Source: Aptenodytes patagonicus (taxonomy: Eukaryota; Chordata; Aves; Sphenisciformes; Spheniscidae). Taken from it: DNA of 64,000 bases. Below the pieces are notes generated by a model, which did no database searches, was not told the DNA's origin, and saw nothing but the letters and a program-made list of their open reading frames with translations. The stretch is from positions 9,013,001-9,077,000 of the forward strand of contig NC_134953.1 of assembly GCF_965638725.1 (NCBI RefSeq). The letters are read 5' to 3'. This document shows, piece by piece, positions 22,489-35,179 of this stretch. Both the position numbers and the translations under genes were made by a program. The number at the start of each line of letters is the position of its first letter. Positions within the stretch are counted from its first letter, which is position 1.

Positions 22489-23605
22489 GCAAGGCTGTTG
22501 TCATTGAAAATGTCTGATGCAAAACCATGTCAGCACTATTAGGGCTAGTATAGGTCTTGACCCTGCACACTGCTTTTATCCCTGCTGGTTTCCCTTCCCA
22601 GAGCTGGAGTGGCGTCCCTGCATATCAGAGCTGATAGCATGGTGGGGAAGGCCTGGGTGGTGGGCAGGTAGTGCGTGAGAAAGGCTAGGCTTGGGCAGTT
22701 TTCCCTCCACTGGAGTCTGAGGGAAGTCCTATCACTACCCTGTGCTGCAGCCTCCTTTGTGGAGGTTGACCGTTATACGGACTGGTCCCAGAAGAATTAG
22801 TGATTTGCAGCTGGCTGGGGAGCGAGGAGCTGGTGAGGGATCTCTGCCCTCAGCGCCCAAAATCTCAGTGCCCCATAGTGCAAAAGGTGGTACCACTTGG
22901 TTATTTGCAGTACTACAAGTTATCATGGTACCTTTTTGCAGGCTGCTTCAGGAAAGACTTTTCTGGTCGTGCCCAGCAAACCTCTGAGCAGCAATACATG
23001 TACTAGCATAAAATGTTTGTCTGCAGACTTAGTAAGATAGAATTGTGGTAATTAAAACTAGTTTCTTTCTAGAAGGGCTTCTTCAACTTAAAACATTTGT
23101 TTATGAAATGAGACATTAATACCTATGGAAATTAATGGTATAGCTCTTTCCCGCTAGCTCAGATCCCAGTGGGCTTTTTAAGCCCCTGTGAATACAGGCC
23201 GTGAGTGAGAACAAACGTGTTAAGGCTCCAAAGCCAGATCCTGAAAGCTTGTGGAAAGGATTCTTTCCTTTCCCTTCCCTCACTTCCACTCCTCGTCTAG
23301 GCACCTGAGTTAGCTGGTGTAGGCTGCAGCTTGTCTAGTGGAGTAACTCGGTATTTGGATGTGCTTTATCTTCTGCTGTTACTGTGTCATCTCTGGTAAG
23401 TCAGTTGGTGTAGGCTGTGGTAAGTGATAGACGTGAAGAGAGAGATGTCATTTCTTGATGTTGAAGACAACTCTCCTTTGAAGGAGGAGGTTTTCTCAAT
23501 CCCAGGGGAGCAGTGAGAAAAGGAGAAGAGGTCTGACACAGCCTGAAGTCTGAGGTGAAAAAAGGAGGGAGAAGAGCTAGAAATCTTTAAACTTAAGTGC
23601 ACTGG

Positions 23606-23646
23606 TTTTTTTCCTTCCTCTGAGCCCTCTTCTTTTACAGGTGGGA
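23606..23646 (+). promoter_or_regulatory. CAMK2G: Candidate recursive splice point (CAG|GTGGGA)
   Basis: A long pyrimidine tract (TTTTTTTCCTTCCTC, then CCCTCTTCTTTTACAG) ends in CAG at 23640 and is followed immediately by GTGGGA. Acceptor and donor are thus back to back, the arrangement used for stepwise removal of very long vertebrate introns. The regenerated donor GTGGGA is weaker than GTAAGT. It lies about 10.2 kb into intron 2. Confidence 0.3.
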
Positions 23647-24147
23647 CTGAGCATAAGGTAGCTCACGAAGGTGAGTTTTACCCCGCATTCTCTCTTGAAG
23701 GAGATTATTTCCTGAACCTGTTGCTTTGTTCCAAATCTGCCGTATGTTCCAGAGGGGTCTGCAGTTGGTGGTCTTGCTTCTGAGTGAGGGGTCTCCTTGT
23801 CTGTGCAGCAGAATATAGTCAGTGTGTAAAGTTCCCTGCAGCTCTGGAGATGCGCGAGATGCGTGTGTTGATCCTGCTGCTGTGCTTGCTGCTAGAGACC
23901 TGATGTCATACACCTAACTTGAAACATGATTTCAGAGGGGATAGTCCAGTGCTTTCTCTGGGACGCGCTTACTAGATGCACACTTCAAATAGCATGGGTG
24001 CCCTGGAAGCTTTTGCAGGGAAAACAGCTTGTTAAACCTCTTCTTGTATTGGTCTCCAGTGCCTGCCAAATATACTTAGCATTTCTACTATAGTGGAGCA
24101 ACTACCATTCTGAAAATGTCCGTGCGTATCTTGGGTTGGTTTGTTTG

Positions 24148-24167
24148 TTTTTTTTTTTTTTTTTTTT
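24148..24167. repeat. T20 homopolymer
   Basis: Twenty consecutive T residues, preceded by TTTGTTTG units and followed by CCCCCTCC, making a long pyrimidine stretch. Confidence 0.9.
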
Positions 24168-25880
24168 CCCCCTCCTACCCCTTGTGTCAAAGCATATAAC
24201 ATTTCATGGGTGATGGGCCAAGAAATCACCCAGGGTGGCTGGAGGAAAAAGTAGATGTGGAAGAAGGAAGTTGTCTTTAGTGCCCCCTGTAACCCACAGG
24301 GACTTGCTGGAAGGTTGTTCTTGGAGGCTAATAGAGAGTATAGCCTGGTGATGCCAAGCAGGACTTCTTTCTGTTGTTTGCCCAAAGAGTTGGTACGCTG
24401 TTAAGTTTAATTTTGCCTGCCTCAGGGCCTCTCCATGTAAGCTTTGGGTATCAGATGTCCTCTGTTGAGATTGTGTTGGAGAGATTAGAAGAGTTGAAGT
24501 TGCGCAGCTTTATTTTGTAACTGGTGCCAGTGCAGAGACAAAGCTCGATTGTGACGGATGTCGGTGCACTTCTTCAGTGCAATTTAAAGTAGTGATTCAT
24601 AGCTCTTGTGTTACTTTAAATATTCCTGATTTTTGGACTGCGGGATTGAAAAGTGACTTCCAGCTCTGCCCATTTTTGTTTGACTTGTATGTCATCTGGC
24701 CTAGAATCTGCCAGCTCTGCAGATTAGGATATTGTGTTGCGTCTACTGCTTGTTATGAAGTTGCCCGGATTAAAATTTTCAGTGTTGCCTGATTAGTGCA
24801 AAGCAATGATCCACAGCCTTCTCTGTCTGTCTGAATTGCTCTTGCACTTAATAAGGATGATGTAGAGGAGTGAAGTGTTGGTCAGCTCGTCCTTTGTGTG
24901 GAAGCACTTCTACAGCAGCAGACTGGGAGTCGAGCTCTCGTAACGCACTTGTTTGTCTTCTCCAGACAGCCAAGTTCAGCATCAGAGATGTGAAAAAAGG
25001 GGAACAAGGTAGTCTGCTTTTTTGATAACCATTATCAAATATTGCTGACAAGTCCAGGTGATTCTGGCTGCTGCTAGCAGTTGATGTTGCTGCAGAGCTG
25101 GTTACCCAGCTTTAAGGAAGCGCATTATGCCTCGTTAACTCTTTGTGGCTGTGTGTGCTGAGTTTCTTCAGTAGTCGTGAAGCTGAGCTTAAAAAGCTTT
25201 CCCTCCCACCACCTCACAAATGGTCAAGAAGTTTCTTGGCTTTCCTAGGCTTTTCAGCCTGCTCATCTCCCTGTTGAAGTATAAAATATTAACTGCTGAA
25301 GTTTTTTCTCATTTGAAAAACACAGCTAAAACTCCTTCCCCATCTTGGAAACAAAACTCGGGTCTCACTGATGCAGTTAGCTTATCTGAAGGGGTGGTGG
25401 GGGCCAGCTTGGGAACGAGGAAACATGCAGCTCGACTGAGCCGGAGGAATTTATATTCTTCCTTCTGCATCTCTGAATTCCTGGATCCTGCATTGCAGTG
25501 ACTTGGCACTGCTGAGACCTGCCTCCCTGCCACACTGTTACCTTGTCTGCTAACCAGCTGTAGTCTGATATTTATTTAGCTGGTTCATCCAAACCCACCG
25601 GCACCTGATGTGATCAGCTGATGGGGAGAAGAAAGGAGCTTGTGTCCAGAAATGAGCTCACTTGGTGGGATTTCTCTTTGTTAAGCTGTGCGCTTCAGGA
25701 CCCTCTGTGCGTAGTGGGACTGAGACAGAGTTGCTGGAGTTCTTGCACAGGTCGCAGTCCCTGTGTGTGCAGCAGAGAGGTCACCGGTATGGCTGCGTCG
25801 CCTTTGGATCAGCTCCGTGCCCTACTGTCTTGCTTACTGCATGTCCACTTTAAGAGGGTTCATCTGCAATGCAGCTGTTA

Positions 25881-28520
25881 GCGGGGAAGTTCTGTAAATC
25901 AAGAGGGAGTGAGTGCAAGCAAGCCCGCTGGGTCCTCCTCACAGCACAAGGAAACTTGTTCAGAAAGACTTTGCAGGAGGAGGAGGAGAAAGGGATGGCA
26001 GCACAATGCTGATGCTAGGAGCCTCTCCTTTCTGTGCCTGTGTCTGCACCAGCTGCTCAGGAGCTGGAAAACGTGTGGAAAAGCACAACGGGCAGCAGCC
26101 CTGGAACTGGAAAATCCTGTCATGCTTTTCTCCTCCTCACTCCGCCACAGAGTCTAACCAGGTGTTCACTTCGGGCCGATCCTGTCAGGATGTCTTTTTT
26201 GCACACTCCCTTCTCACACAGGATGTCCTATTACAATTCGGAGCTTGTGAGCTGCTGCACACGACTCAGGAGAGCGCAGAGGCCTCATGAGTCCAAGTTT
26301 ATTACTGTGCCCTCCTCTGTTGCGTGGGCTGTCAGAACAGCCACTTGCTGGTGCAAGGGGATGATGCGGGTGACCTGTGGGGATGCTGTGATGCCAGGGA
26401 GGAAGCCCACAGGTGGAGTCAGGTGGAGTGCCGCGGCTGTGCAGGTGTTGTGCCTGGCAGGCTGGGGACTGCTGCTGAATGACTTGGTACGAGGAGGAGA
26501 GGGGTCGCGTGCTGCGGTAGCCCTGCTGCAAGTGGGGCAGATGCGCTGTCTGAGGGGAAGCTCTGCAAGGGTTGCAGCCCCTCAAGTGCCTGTCAGGGAG
26601 GCTGGGCGGGGAGCGTGTGGCTTTGAGCACGTGGCCAAGGAGTGGATGGCTTGCTGTTTTGCTATTCCCCTGCCCCTCTGCTTTCTCCACTGTGCAGAAG
26701 CCCTTTGAAAGACTGCCTGGGTATCAGCCATGCCTGGGAGCACTTGTAGGATTGCTTGCTGGTTCCCCAACCACAAGTTTCTGAGGATATTCTGGTGAAG
26801 ATTAAGACCTCCGTGGTTTCTATGGTTAAGCAGCTGGGAAGCGTGATGTGTTCCCACAGGGATCCACAGGGATACCTGGAGCTCCATGGGCCAGAGCTGG
26901 AGGCGGCCCCACAGGACCTTCCTTAAAGGTGGCTGCAGCTGGGGAGAGTGCATGCTCCTTTTCACTCTGGTGCTTAGCAGGCAAGGCTCCCCCCTTCACT
27001 GCATTTAAAAGTATTCTGGGCAGACTTGGTTCTGGGTTTCTACTTCGGTTTCTTTATTTCCGCTTGGGAAAGCATCTCCTATTGACAGTCATTGGTGATG
27101 CAGGAGAAACTGGTGTATGATTCACCACCTGCTTTTCCTCCTCTGTTTCCTCTCTGCTTCTTCTGTTTGCCTGGGCATTTGTTGTCCCTCTCGTAATAAC
27201 CGAATTGTGCTAACCATGTATAAGCAATGTTCCCTCCCCTTTTGCTGGGGGACTGGCTGACTTGTTGTAAGAAGTTATTTTTAGGGTTTGCTTCCTGGGA
27301 TATTCTACCCGTGGCCAGTTATGGTGATGAAAATGTCACTGAGATGCAGAAAGGACTCCCAACTCATTGCTAGCATGCGTGATCTTTCTGTTGTAAAGGT
27401 GTTCATGAGGGACATGAGTCCCTTACCACTATATCACCTGTGATTAGGGAGACAGCCACAATGACTGTGCAGCATGACTCCCTGTGAAAAGCACACTGAG
27501 CTTCCAGGGTGATAGATTATGTTCCAACTGAATTGACCCTGGTGGGGGGGGGGGGGAGAAAAAAAAAAGAAAAAGGGGAAAAAAAAAAGCCTTTCTTTGG
27601 TTGCACTGGAATTTGTTTCTGCCCTTTTTCTTTTTTGTATGTCGGGATGTCAGTGCTGCAGAGCTGTGTGTCGGTGTACAGGGCTGTCCCTAACAGGCAA
27701 TTTGCTCCTTGTACTGGATGTATTAGGTTGCACTGGGTTGCTGCCAAATGCCTGGTCTAGACTAGAGGAGTAGGTATGTGCTTATTCTTTTTAAACACCT
27801 CTCCCACCCCAGATCTGCAGTTTGCAACACCTGAAAAAGTTGATCTTTATGGCAGCTATAGCTAGCAAAGCATGAATGTAATACGGGCAAATTACAGAGC
27901 CCAGCTGAATGAGGCCATGGATTGACAATATGCAGGCTCTGGTGCCGGTGTTGGCTTAAGGAGCACCTGCCTCTTGCTCTGGAGATGTCTGTTCCCTTCC
28001 CTGTATCGCAGCAGGTCTCTTTCCTTTTCTGTCTCATCCCTTGGATCAGGAAACCAGAAGAACCCTTCAGTAAGGAATTATTGAAGTGGTGGGGATGGGA
28101 AGGCATTTGGTTTCCAGATAGGTTTCTCGGAGCAGCCGTGGAAGTGGTTGCTTGGGTGTAGCTCCGGGAACCAGGTTCTCCTGCAGTTGGGACTGAGAAG
28201 ACTGCATGTGGAGTGGTGTTAGTGCACCAGACCGGTGGTGTGGAGATCGCTTTTGCGTCCCTGTATTGTATTCCTGGAAGAGGGCATGGGGAAGAGACCC
28301 CTGAGTGGCTTTGGATCGAGGTAGCGGGGAATATTAACTTGGTTTTCAGGCCTGATGCCACTGGGGACCAGGAAGCCGGGTGGTTGCGGTGCAGGGATGG
28401 TGGCAGCAGTCTCAAGGGGGTGGGCGCTGTGCCCGTGCAATGCGGAGCCTTGCCAGCTGCCCGAAGGGGAGCCTGGTTACAGAAAGATTGGGAGACACTC
28501 CTCCCTGACTAGATAGCGTT
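25881..28520. other. Intron 2 segment with several long chance-like open frames
   Basis: This GC-richer segment carries overlapping frames on both strands: 224 codons on + (26034-26708), 158 and 127 codons on - (26214-26690, 26582-26965) and 217 codons on - (27762-28415). None shows a domain, signal peptide, membrane segment or retroelement motif that I recognise, and they overlap one another antisense. I therefore do not call genes. A degraded retroelement or unannotated transcript is possible but not supported. Confidence 0.45.
27544..27589. repeat. 46-nt homopurine tract (G13 then A-rich)
   Basis: A run of thirteen G is followed by GA, A-rich and GGGG-interrupted sequence, all purine on the + strand for 46 nt. 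Such a tract can form triplex DNA and is prone to length change. Confidence 0.9.
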
Positions 28521-30407
28521 TTCAAAATTATCAGTGCTTAGAAACAGTTGCGTGTATGTTTTTAAGTAATCCTTATATTTAAAATTGCTTTAGCGAGTGG
28601 TAACTTCTCCTCTTAAAATGTCTTCTCGCTGTCTTGCTTCTACACAATACCTAGAAGTACCTGAGCACTTTGCATACACAGGATCAAGTCTTTGGACTCT
28701 TCAGGAGCTGGAGGCAGCCACACTGTCTCTTTCCCCCTCGCCTCGTTTTCTTAACTGCTGTGTGGACTTACTGATATATGGTGCGTTTTCCCTTTTGTAG
28801 AGAAGTGTTTTGGTGGCTCTGCTATAGGTGATATCTGGTGTGGCGCATATGTGCGTTCTAAGTCTTCTCTCACTGAAATTTCTTGGTAGCCTGCTCTGTA
28901 TTTACAGCTTGCTTTGCTTAATTTAAAGTTATCCTAGTATCGCTAGAACTTAATCTTAAAATAGATGGTTTGGCCTTTTTTAATTATTCTAATCCTCTGA
29001 GACTTGGTGTTTCTTCTTGTTGGAAGAGTGTATTTCGACAGAGGTGTTACCTTTTTTGGAGAGGAGTCATTCAGCATTTAGGTGCAGAACCATTCATCTG
29101 TGCCCTCAAGAAGATTTTCAATTTAGTTTACTCCTCTTGTTCATGTCCCTCAAATACCAAATGAAGACAGCATTTGCAGCATCCTTCCCTCTCTCAACTG
29201 GTTGGAATAGCTAAAAAATAAGTGATGAATATAGGCTTGCTGTTGCGTGGACACAAGCCCCCCAGCGTGTCTCGTGCAGTGAAGAGTGGCGTTCTGCTGA
29301 ATGCCAGTATTAGGAGCATGCATAAATTCTGTGTTTTTGTTTCCCTCCCGAGCTTCCATCATTTGGGTCCAAACATAGATTTCCTTGGTTCATTCAAAAG
29401 AAATACAGCTGTTTGATGACCAGTGATTGCATTATCATATAGCATTTTATTCAAGGGCCATGCTGTACAGATGTGTTGTTGGAAAACTGGGGGCTGGATG
29501 CAGTAGGTCTGCAGGCTCGGACAGCCCTGACAGTGACGGCTGAACTGAAGTGTGTCGGGGTTGTATGAGAAGGAGCCTGCGTAGCCCCTCCTGCACAGGA
29601 CAGCCTTATGGTTTCTGTTCATATGTTGGTAAAGGTGGAGTCAATGCCAGGAACTTCCCCTTCCAAGTAGGGTTTTTCCCAAGGTTTTGTTAGGGATTTG
29701 CTCTCTCCTATGGAAAGGGATGGGTGTTTACTCTTGTTCTCCAGGAGTTTGATGCCTCCCAAAATTTGTTTTCCCCTACCTGAAAGAAGGTCCTTCCACT
29801 GCACTTTGTTCCTCTGCGCCACCAGGAAAGTGTTCCTGCAGCTTTTTGTTAGCCATGTGCCCTCAGTCTTGCTTTGTTGTTCCCCCCATCAACTACGTAA
29901 TGCATCAATAGCTTTCATTAAGCATCCTTTATCCTCCCAGTACCACTACTGGGCAGGGAAGTATTAGCCCTGTTATACACTTGGAAATACTGAGAGATGC
30001 AGTATTTAAAGTGCTTTCCAGAACACTTGGCAGTAAGCCATGATGAGTTAGGAAAAGAGTCCAAGTCATATTCTTCGCTATAACAGTGATAAGAAGAGTG
30101 TAGGTAGAAAAAAGACTGTGGGCATTTGGCAGGAAAATAACGTGGGCTAAAGCATGTAGTATTAAGAGGAGTTGTAGTCTAGTTTGCTGGTTATAGGAAT
30201 AAGATTTTGGCATGTTCCTTGTACTACTTTTCCCTCTGATTTGCTTATCATTTATGGAATACAGCTCTGAAATACGTTAGGTCAGGCATGCCTTTGGACT
30301 CTACCTTTCTGTTATTTTTCCGGGTGATAAGAGATGGTTTGAAAACTAGAGGTAATTGCTGTTGATACAGAAGGCTCTTATACAGATGATAATAAACAGC
30401 ATGTGGG

Positions 30408-30428
30408 TTTTTTTTTGTGTGTGTGTGT
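30408..30428. repeat. T9-(GT)6 simple repeat
   Basis: Nine T residues are followed by six perfect GT units. A short dinucleotide microsatellite. Confidence 0.9.
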
Positions 30429-31628
30429 TTGTGAAGGCTAATCAGAAAAAGTAAAGGAGTTCACTTAGATATAAAATTGTTTCCTTGTATCACTCATAAC
30501 TACAGGAACGGGGACAGTAACATCTGCAATGGGTTGCTTTCTGAAGAGGGTAAAAGTAAGGTGGCAAAAATGAAAACTTAGATCTCTAGGATCAGCAGCT
30601 GTACCGAAGAGTGAAAATAAGAGCAATCTTATGACAAGAATTTAGGTAAGTTCTAAAATGGGCTGCATTTCAGGATCTGAGTAAGTAATTGAGCCAGTTG
30701 TGAAAATTTAGATTGTGGGATGCTGTCAGGAAACCGTTCCTGCTTCCCACTCGCTGTGTCTTGTTGGCTAACTAATCAGTCTGTTTGTGCAAAGGTTTCC
30801 TACCTCCTGGAGAACTCGTAAACATTCACATTAATGTATGGTTAAGGCATTTGAAGCCTTTCCAAAGGGAACAGCTGTAGATGCACAAGGTATACTGCTG
30901 CAAGCCCTCTTGATCATACGATAATGTCAAACTGATATGAAGTCTTCAAGAGTAGAACATCCTTTACCACCCAGGGAGGAATAAAATCTTGGATGCGTTT
31001 AAGAAGATTACTGTTAGCTCGTCAGAAGGAATAATGAGAAGTTATGGGACAGAGCTGAAGACCTGTCATTAACTGAAGCTGGTCCAGGGGAGGGAATAAA
31101 AAATGGGAGGGAATGACCAGAAAGCTATTCTACAGTTAATAGCATGTGTGCTGGGGATACTGCTCTCATTTCAAGTAGTGTGATTCAGGTTTTGTTTAGA
31201 AGGCAGTTAGAAACCATGCTGTGGAGGAAGGAGTATCCATACGAGGGGGGGAGCGGAGGGAAAAGGAAAATATTAGGGAGAGGTGGAATGTGATTAAGGT
31301 TAATTAAAGTGTGCTGTGAAAACTAGTTAGATGTTCTTGTGTGCCCTTTCTGTAATAAGAGACGAATGTGGTTATGCAACGAATTGAAAATTTATCTTTT
31401 CAATAATTCATTTCAAACTTGCTGCCTTGAGACAAATATCATAGATTGGAAAAAAGGATGAGAAACTTGTGTGTAATTAAAGTTGGCATATTTGGAGAGG
31501 AATTCTTTTTAAAAAGTAAAGGACTTACAGACTTATTTCTTCAGGTTATTTGTGTTTGGCGCTTGGAGATTAATCCCTTCTCCCCTTTGTGCAGGATGAC
31601 TGGGACAGTCCTGAAACATAGATCTGTC

Positions 31629-31653
31629 TTTTTTTTTTTTTTTTTTTTTTTTT
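31629..31653. repeat. T25 homopolymer
   Basis: Twenty-five consecutive T residues, the longest homopolymer in the window. If this were the tail of a minus-strand retrocopy, a TTTATT should follow within about 30 nt; it does not, so it is treated as simple sequence. Confidence 0.92.
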
Positions 31654-31811
31654 AAATTGACAGTTGTTTTCTCCATAACTTCAGAGAAAAATACAAGCTT
31701 CCCTTTGGAGATACACCTTTCCTAGCACCACAGCAGGACAGTGGAAGATGTGGGAAGGGGTGAAGGTTTGACTCCAGCATTGGGAGTGATCCATCCTATA
31801 GCTTGATTTTT

Positions 31812-31825
31812 AAAAAAAAAAAAAA
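31812..31825. repeat. A14 homopolymer
   Basis: Fourteen A residues followed by CAAAAACAAC, a short A-rich simple sequence. Confidence 0.9.
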
Positions 31826-34800
31826 CAAAAACAACGAAGGACATCCAGCCACTATCCTTTTTCAGTCTGTCTTTTCTGCCATCTGGCTGTCCTAATGTTC
31901 CAGCATGTTGTAAGTTGAATTGTTGCTATTCTACCTGAATTAGCAGGTTTCAGCCACCATTGTTTACGGAATGCGAGACAAAATGAATTAGTGGTCTGGC
32001 AATGAGTGTATATTAAATTTAGGAGCTGACAGTACTGCCCATCGTGGCTTGACTTTCTCTGCTTTTGGAAACTGCGTTTGTCTTTGTTTGCACTTGAGCT
32101 TGTTTTCTTAATCTTTAGCATGTTAGAATAATGTGTAATGCTGCTGAGGACTAATGCTGGCGCATGGGCCTATGCTAGCACTATTGCATGTAACTTTTTG
32201 GCCTTCAGGTTGCAAAGAATTTTTCTGCTAGTTTGTTGGGGTTTTTTTTTTTTGGTGGAGGGCAGGGGAGAAGATAGCAAAGGGAAAGCTTCAAGAACCA
32301 GTAATGTAGCATCCCATGATGCTGTTTTTAGAAGTTCTGTGTGGTGCAGGTCTACATAAAAGACACTTAGGAAGCATTTTTTTTCCCCCAGTTTTTTACC
32401 TCCTATGAAAAGGAATGTTAGTACTGTGAAGGAGGATGTGAAGCACAGTCCTCCCAGGCTCAGTCCTGTGAACTGCCTGGACGTGGTGCGTGGTTGGAAA
32501 TGACTTTTTACACTGGAGCTATAAACATTGTTTTGCTTCTCTCTGTGGATGATATGCTGGTTGCCTCCAAACAAACAGGGTGTCTGTTCATGACTAGAAA
32601 TTCAGGTTAATTTAAGCAGTATTTGAATCAAAAGCATGAAGAGTATGATGTCAAGCCTTCTCCATGGAAAATGATACTATAAGTTATTAGCCGATTCAAT
32701 GCACAAGTCAGCTGTATTACTAACTGAAAGCCTTGGTGATTCTGCAGGTTTTGTGGAGCACTGCAACAAATTAGGTGGGTACTTCTCTGACTCTTGGGAG
32801 TGAGTTTGACTCTTCTAGCAAGAAGCATGCCAGCTTCCCCTGTGCTCAGCAGCTCTGTAGCTTCATAAAGGTGAAATTCTTGTACAGCCTTCTCTTTTAG
32901 GCTTCCAAGAACACACATAGTTTTAGACTTTCAGCTGAAGTGAGAGTTCACTATCCCGAGTCTGGCTGTTTGAGGGAAAAAAAAATATTTGTTCCTTTAA
33001 GTTGCTTATATGCCTGAAATCTAAGGATGTGGTCGCATATCTTCATAAATCCATGATGTGATCACTAACCCCAAAAAGCTCTGAAAGTTTTTCTTAAGTA
33101 AAAAAGAGGAGGTGGGGGTTTTTTTGGTGGTGGTTTTTTTTTCCTAATTGCTGTATTTTAAAATGAAGTGTTGTTCGTTTTTAAGTCATGAAGTATACCT
33201 TAATTGCAAACTGGAGATCTTTAAAGCCATCCTTCTCTTAACTGTCAATTCATTTGGAATAACTGTGTACCCGAATGAAGGGCAAATAGTACTTGGTTTT
33301 GAATTATTGGTGTTTATGGAAAGGCAAACTGTTTCCTTCCCTCCTGCCCTTGCCACAGTAAGGGCATTGCTTTTATGCAATGTAAACTGCATTTAGTAAT
33401 GGTCTTGTGCTTAAGAGCTTCTAGTTAATGAGACCTATTAACAATAATGAAAAATGGCATCCTTAAAGTGCAGACCTAGTCAGAAAAATGATTCTCCAAG
33501 AATGACTGGATGGCTGCGTACTCTTTCTTGGCTTATTTAATTTAGGGGGTGGGGGAGGAGCACGGTCTTGGCTCTGAAACTATTCTCCTACAAATGTGCC
33601 CATGATCTGCAGTTCCTGCTGGGGATTTGCAGGGCTGGGGCTTCTAGTGCTAAAGAGCTTCCTAGACTGAGCCTAGCTGAGACTGGCGTAGGCTTGACTT
33701 TGCTTTCCCAAGCCTCAGCAGGAGTAGCAGTAGTAAAACCCAGCTTTTTGTCTGCTGGCATGAACACATCTGAGTCAGCAACACAGAGCAGTTGCATGGA
33801 GTAGGAAAGTGGTATTTTTACATTATTATTCATCTGGCTATGTTTGTGTTTTAGTGTGTTGCCACCTCCGCATCATGTGCTGTTTTAGTTGGGAAGGATA
33901 TGCATTGCTTTTCAATACATGAATAATTCTACTTAAGGAAAGGGGAGGATTGGCAACGACTATATTGGATTTGAAATACAAAAAAACCCCACATTCCTCC
34001 TTAGGAGCTGACATGAGAAGACTGCATGGATGATGTCTGTTCATATGAATAAATCGTAAGGCATTACAGGGAAAGTCTAGAGAAGTGGAAGCTCCCTTTA
34101 TCTCTGCCTTAGCGTCCTCCCACCCAGTACTGTACCCACACATCCATTCTAATAATTTCCTTTTGAGATAGGACAGCCTGTCATGCCACTCTGCAGGCTT
34201 GGAATAGCTTCCCCTAATATGGGACCAGCTTGTCCATCCTCATTGAAAAGGATTTCTCTGGTTGTTCTCTTACTCCTCTGTTTGTGCTAAGTTCTTCTTA
34301 AGAATTACGACTTTCTGTGGTTATAGGTGTTCTGTATATTGGGAGAACTTCATGCTGTGGGACAAAGTGGGCAGGTTTTAGGACAGAGGGGAGATTTTCA
34401 CATAAAGGGGATGTTCATTCTCCCATTTTGGGGGCAGCGTTGATTGCTGGAGACAGCAAGGCTTGATTTCTTGGTTCTATACCCTGGCTGCCAACTCGAG
34501 CTAATGGTACCAGACCCTTTAGGGTTTTAATTAGACTTCATCTTCTAATAAGGCACCCTCCTATTAACTGCCATCTGTGGCAGGATCATGTGCTTGAAGC
34601 TTCTAGATGGATAGCTAGTGTCGATTCCTCTGTCTCTTCTTCTGGTGCTAAGCAGAAGGGTGTCAGTGTCTGCTCTCAAAGGAGCCATTTCTGTGCTATA
34701 ATGAAAGCATTTCAAGCCACCTTGCCCTTGTCTCTGGCAGTTACATTTTCCGTGTGGAGGTAGAGGGGCTTTGGGGGGTTCATGTAATTTTTCAGGATGT

Positions 34801-35035
34801 GTTATGTACTCACACATCTGCCCTTTGTGGAAGGAGGGGGGTTGGAGTGTTTGCCACTGAGCACTCAAACCCTACCGTAGGGACTGTTGAGCCATCTGTG
34901 GGAGAGACTCAACTGCTTGAAAAGAAAACAGATTTCTGAAGCTGTTTATGTACAGAAATCGGAAACTGGTGGGTGCCTAGGGCGTGCAGGAGCATTGGCT
35001 AGCAGCTTCAGTTAAAACAGAGCTGAGAAAGATGC

Positions 35036-35140
35036 TGCGTGGCGAGCTGCTGCATCCCCGGTGGAGCCGCGAGCTTGTTGAACAGGAAGCAGGCCAGCGC
35101 GTGGAGGAGGAAGTGGCTGGCAGCGCGACGGGGAGCAGAC
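35036..35140. promoter_or_regulatory. Small intronic CpG cluster
   Basis: About ten CpGs in roughly 105 bp, including CCGCGAG, AGCGCGTGG and GCGCGACGGGG, stand out against CpG-poor flanks. Too short for a formal island. On the + strand a 64-codon frame (34984-35178) rich in Arg, Leu and Glu crosses it and terminates just after an AG|GTGAGA donor-like site at 35174. It may be a regulatory element or an unrecognised exon. Confidence 0.35.
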
Positions 35141-35179
35141 CACTAATGGGGCTGTCCAGAGCACTGCTGCGTAGGTGAG

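Larger units (their letters stand above)
19151..25880. other. Intron 2 segment, no gene seen
   Basis: Mixed-composition non-coding DNA with a G12 run (19373-19384), T18 (20462-20479) and T20 (24148-24167) homopolymers, a 12-bp palindrome at 22477-22488 and a strong acceptor-like pyrimidine tract abutting GTGGGA at 23640. Open frames are below about 120 codons and show no family resemblance. Confidence 0.55.
28521..34930. other. Intron 2 segment, AT-rich, no gene seen
   Basis: AT-rich non-coding DNA with a T9-(GT)6 tract at 30408-30428, T25 at 31629-31653 and A14 at 31812-31825. No recognisable exon, RNA gene or transposon. Confidence 0.55.

Noticed and set aside
31629..31653. T25 run as the tail of a minus-strand processed pseudogene
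   Set aside because: No TTTATT (reverse complement of a polyadenylation signal) follows closely, and the adjacent sequence shows no recognisable reverse-complemented coding region.
34984..35178. 64-codon Arg/Glu/Leu-rich frame as a coding insert of the kinase
   Set aside because: In the phase imposed by exon 2 the stretch contains an early stop, and the frame itself is not part of any known CaMKII variant.
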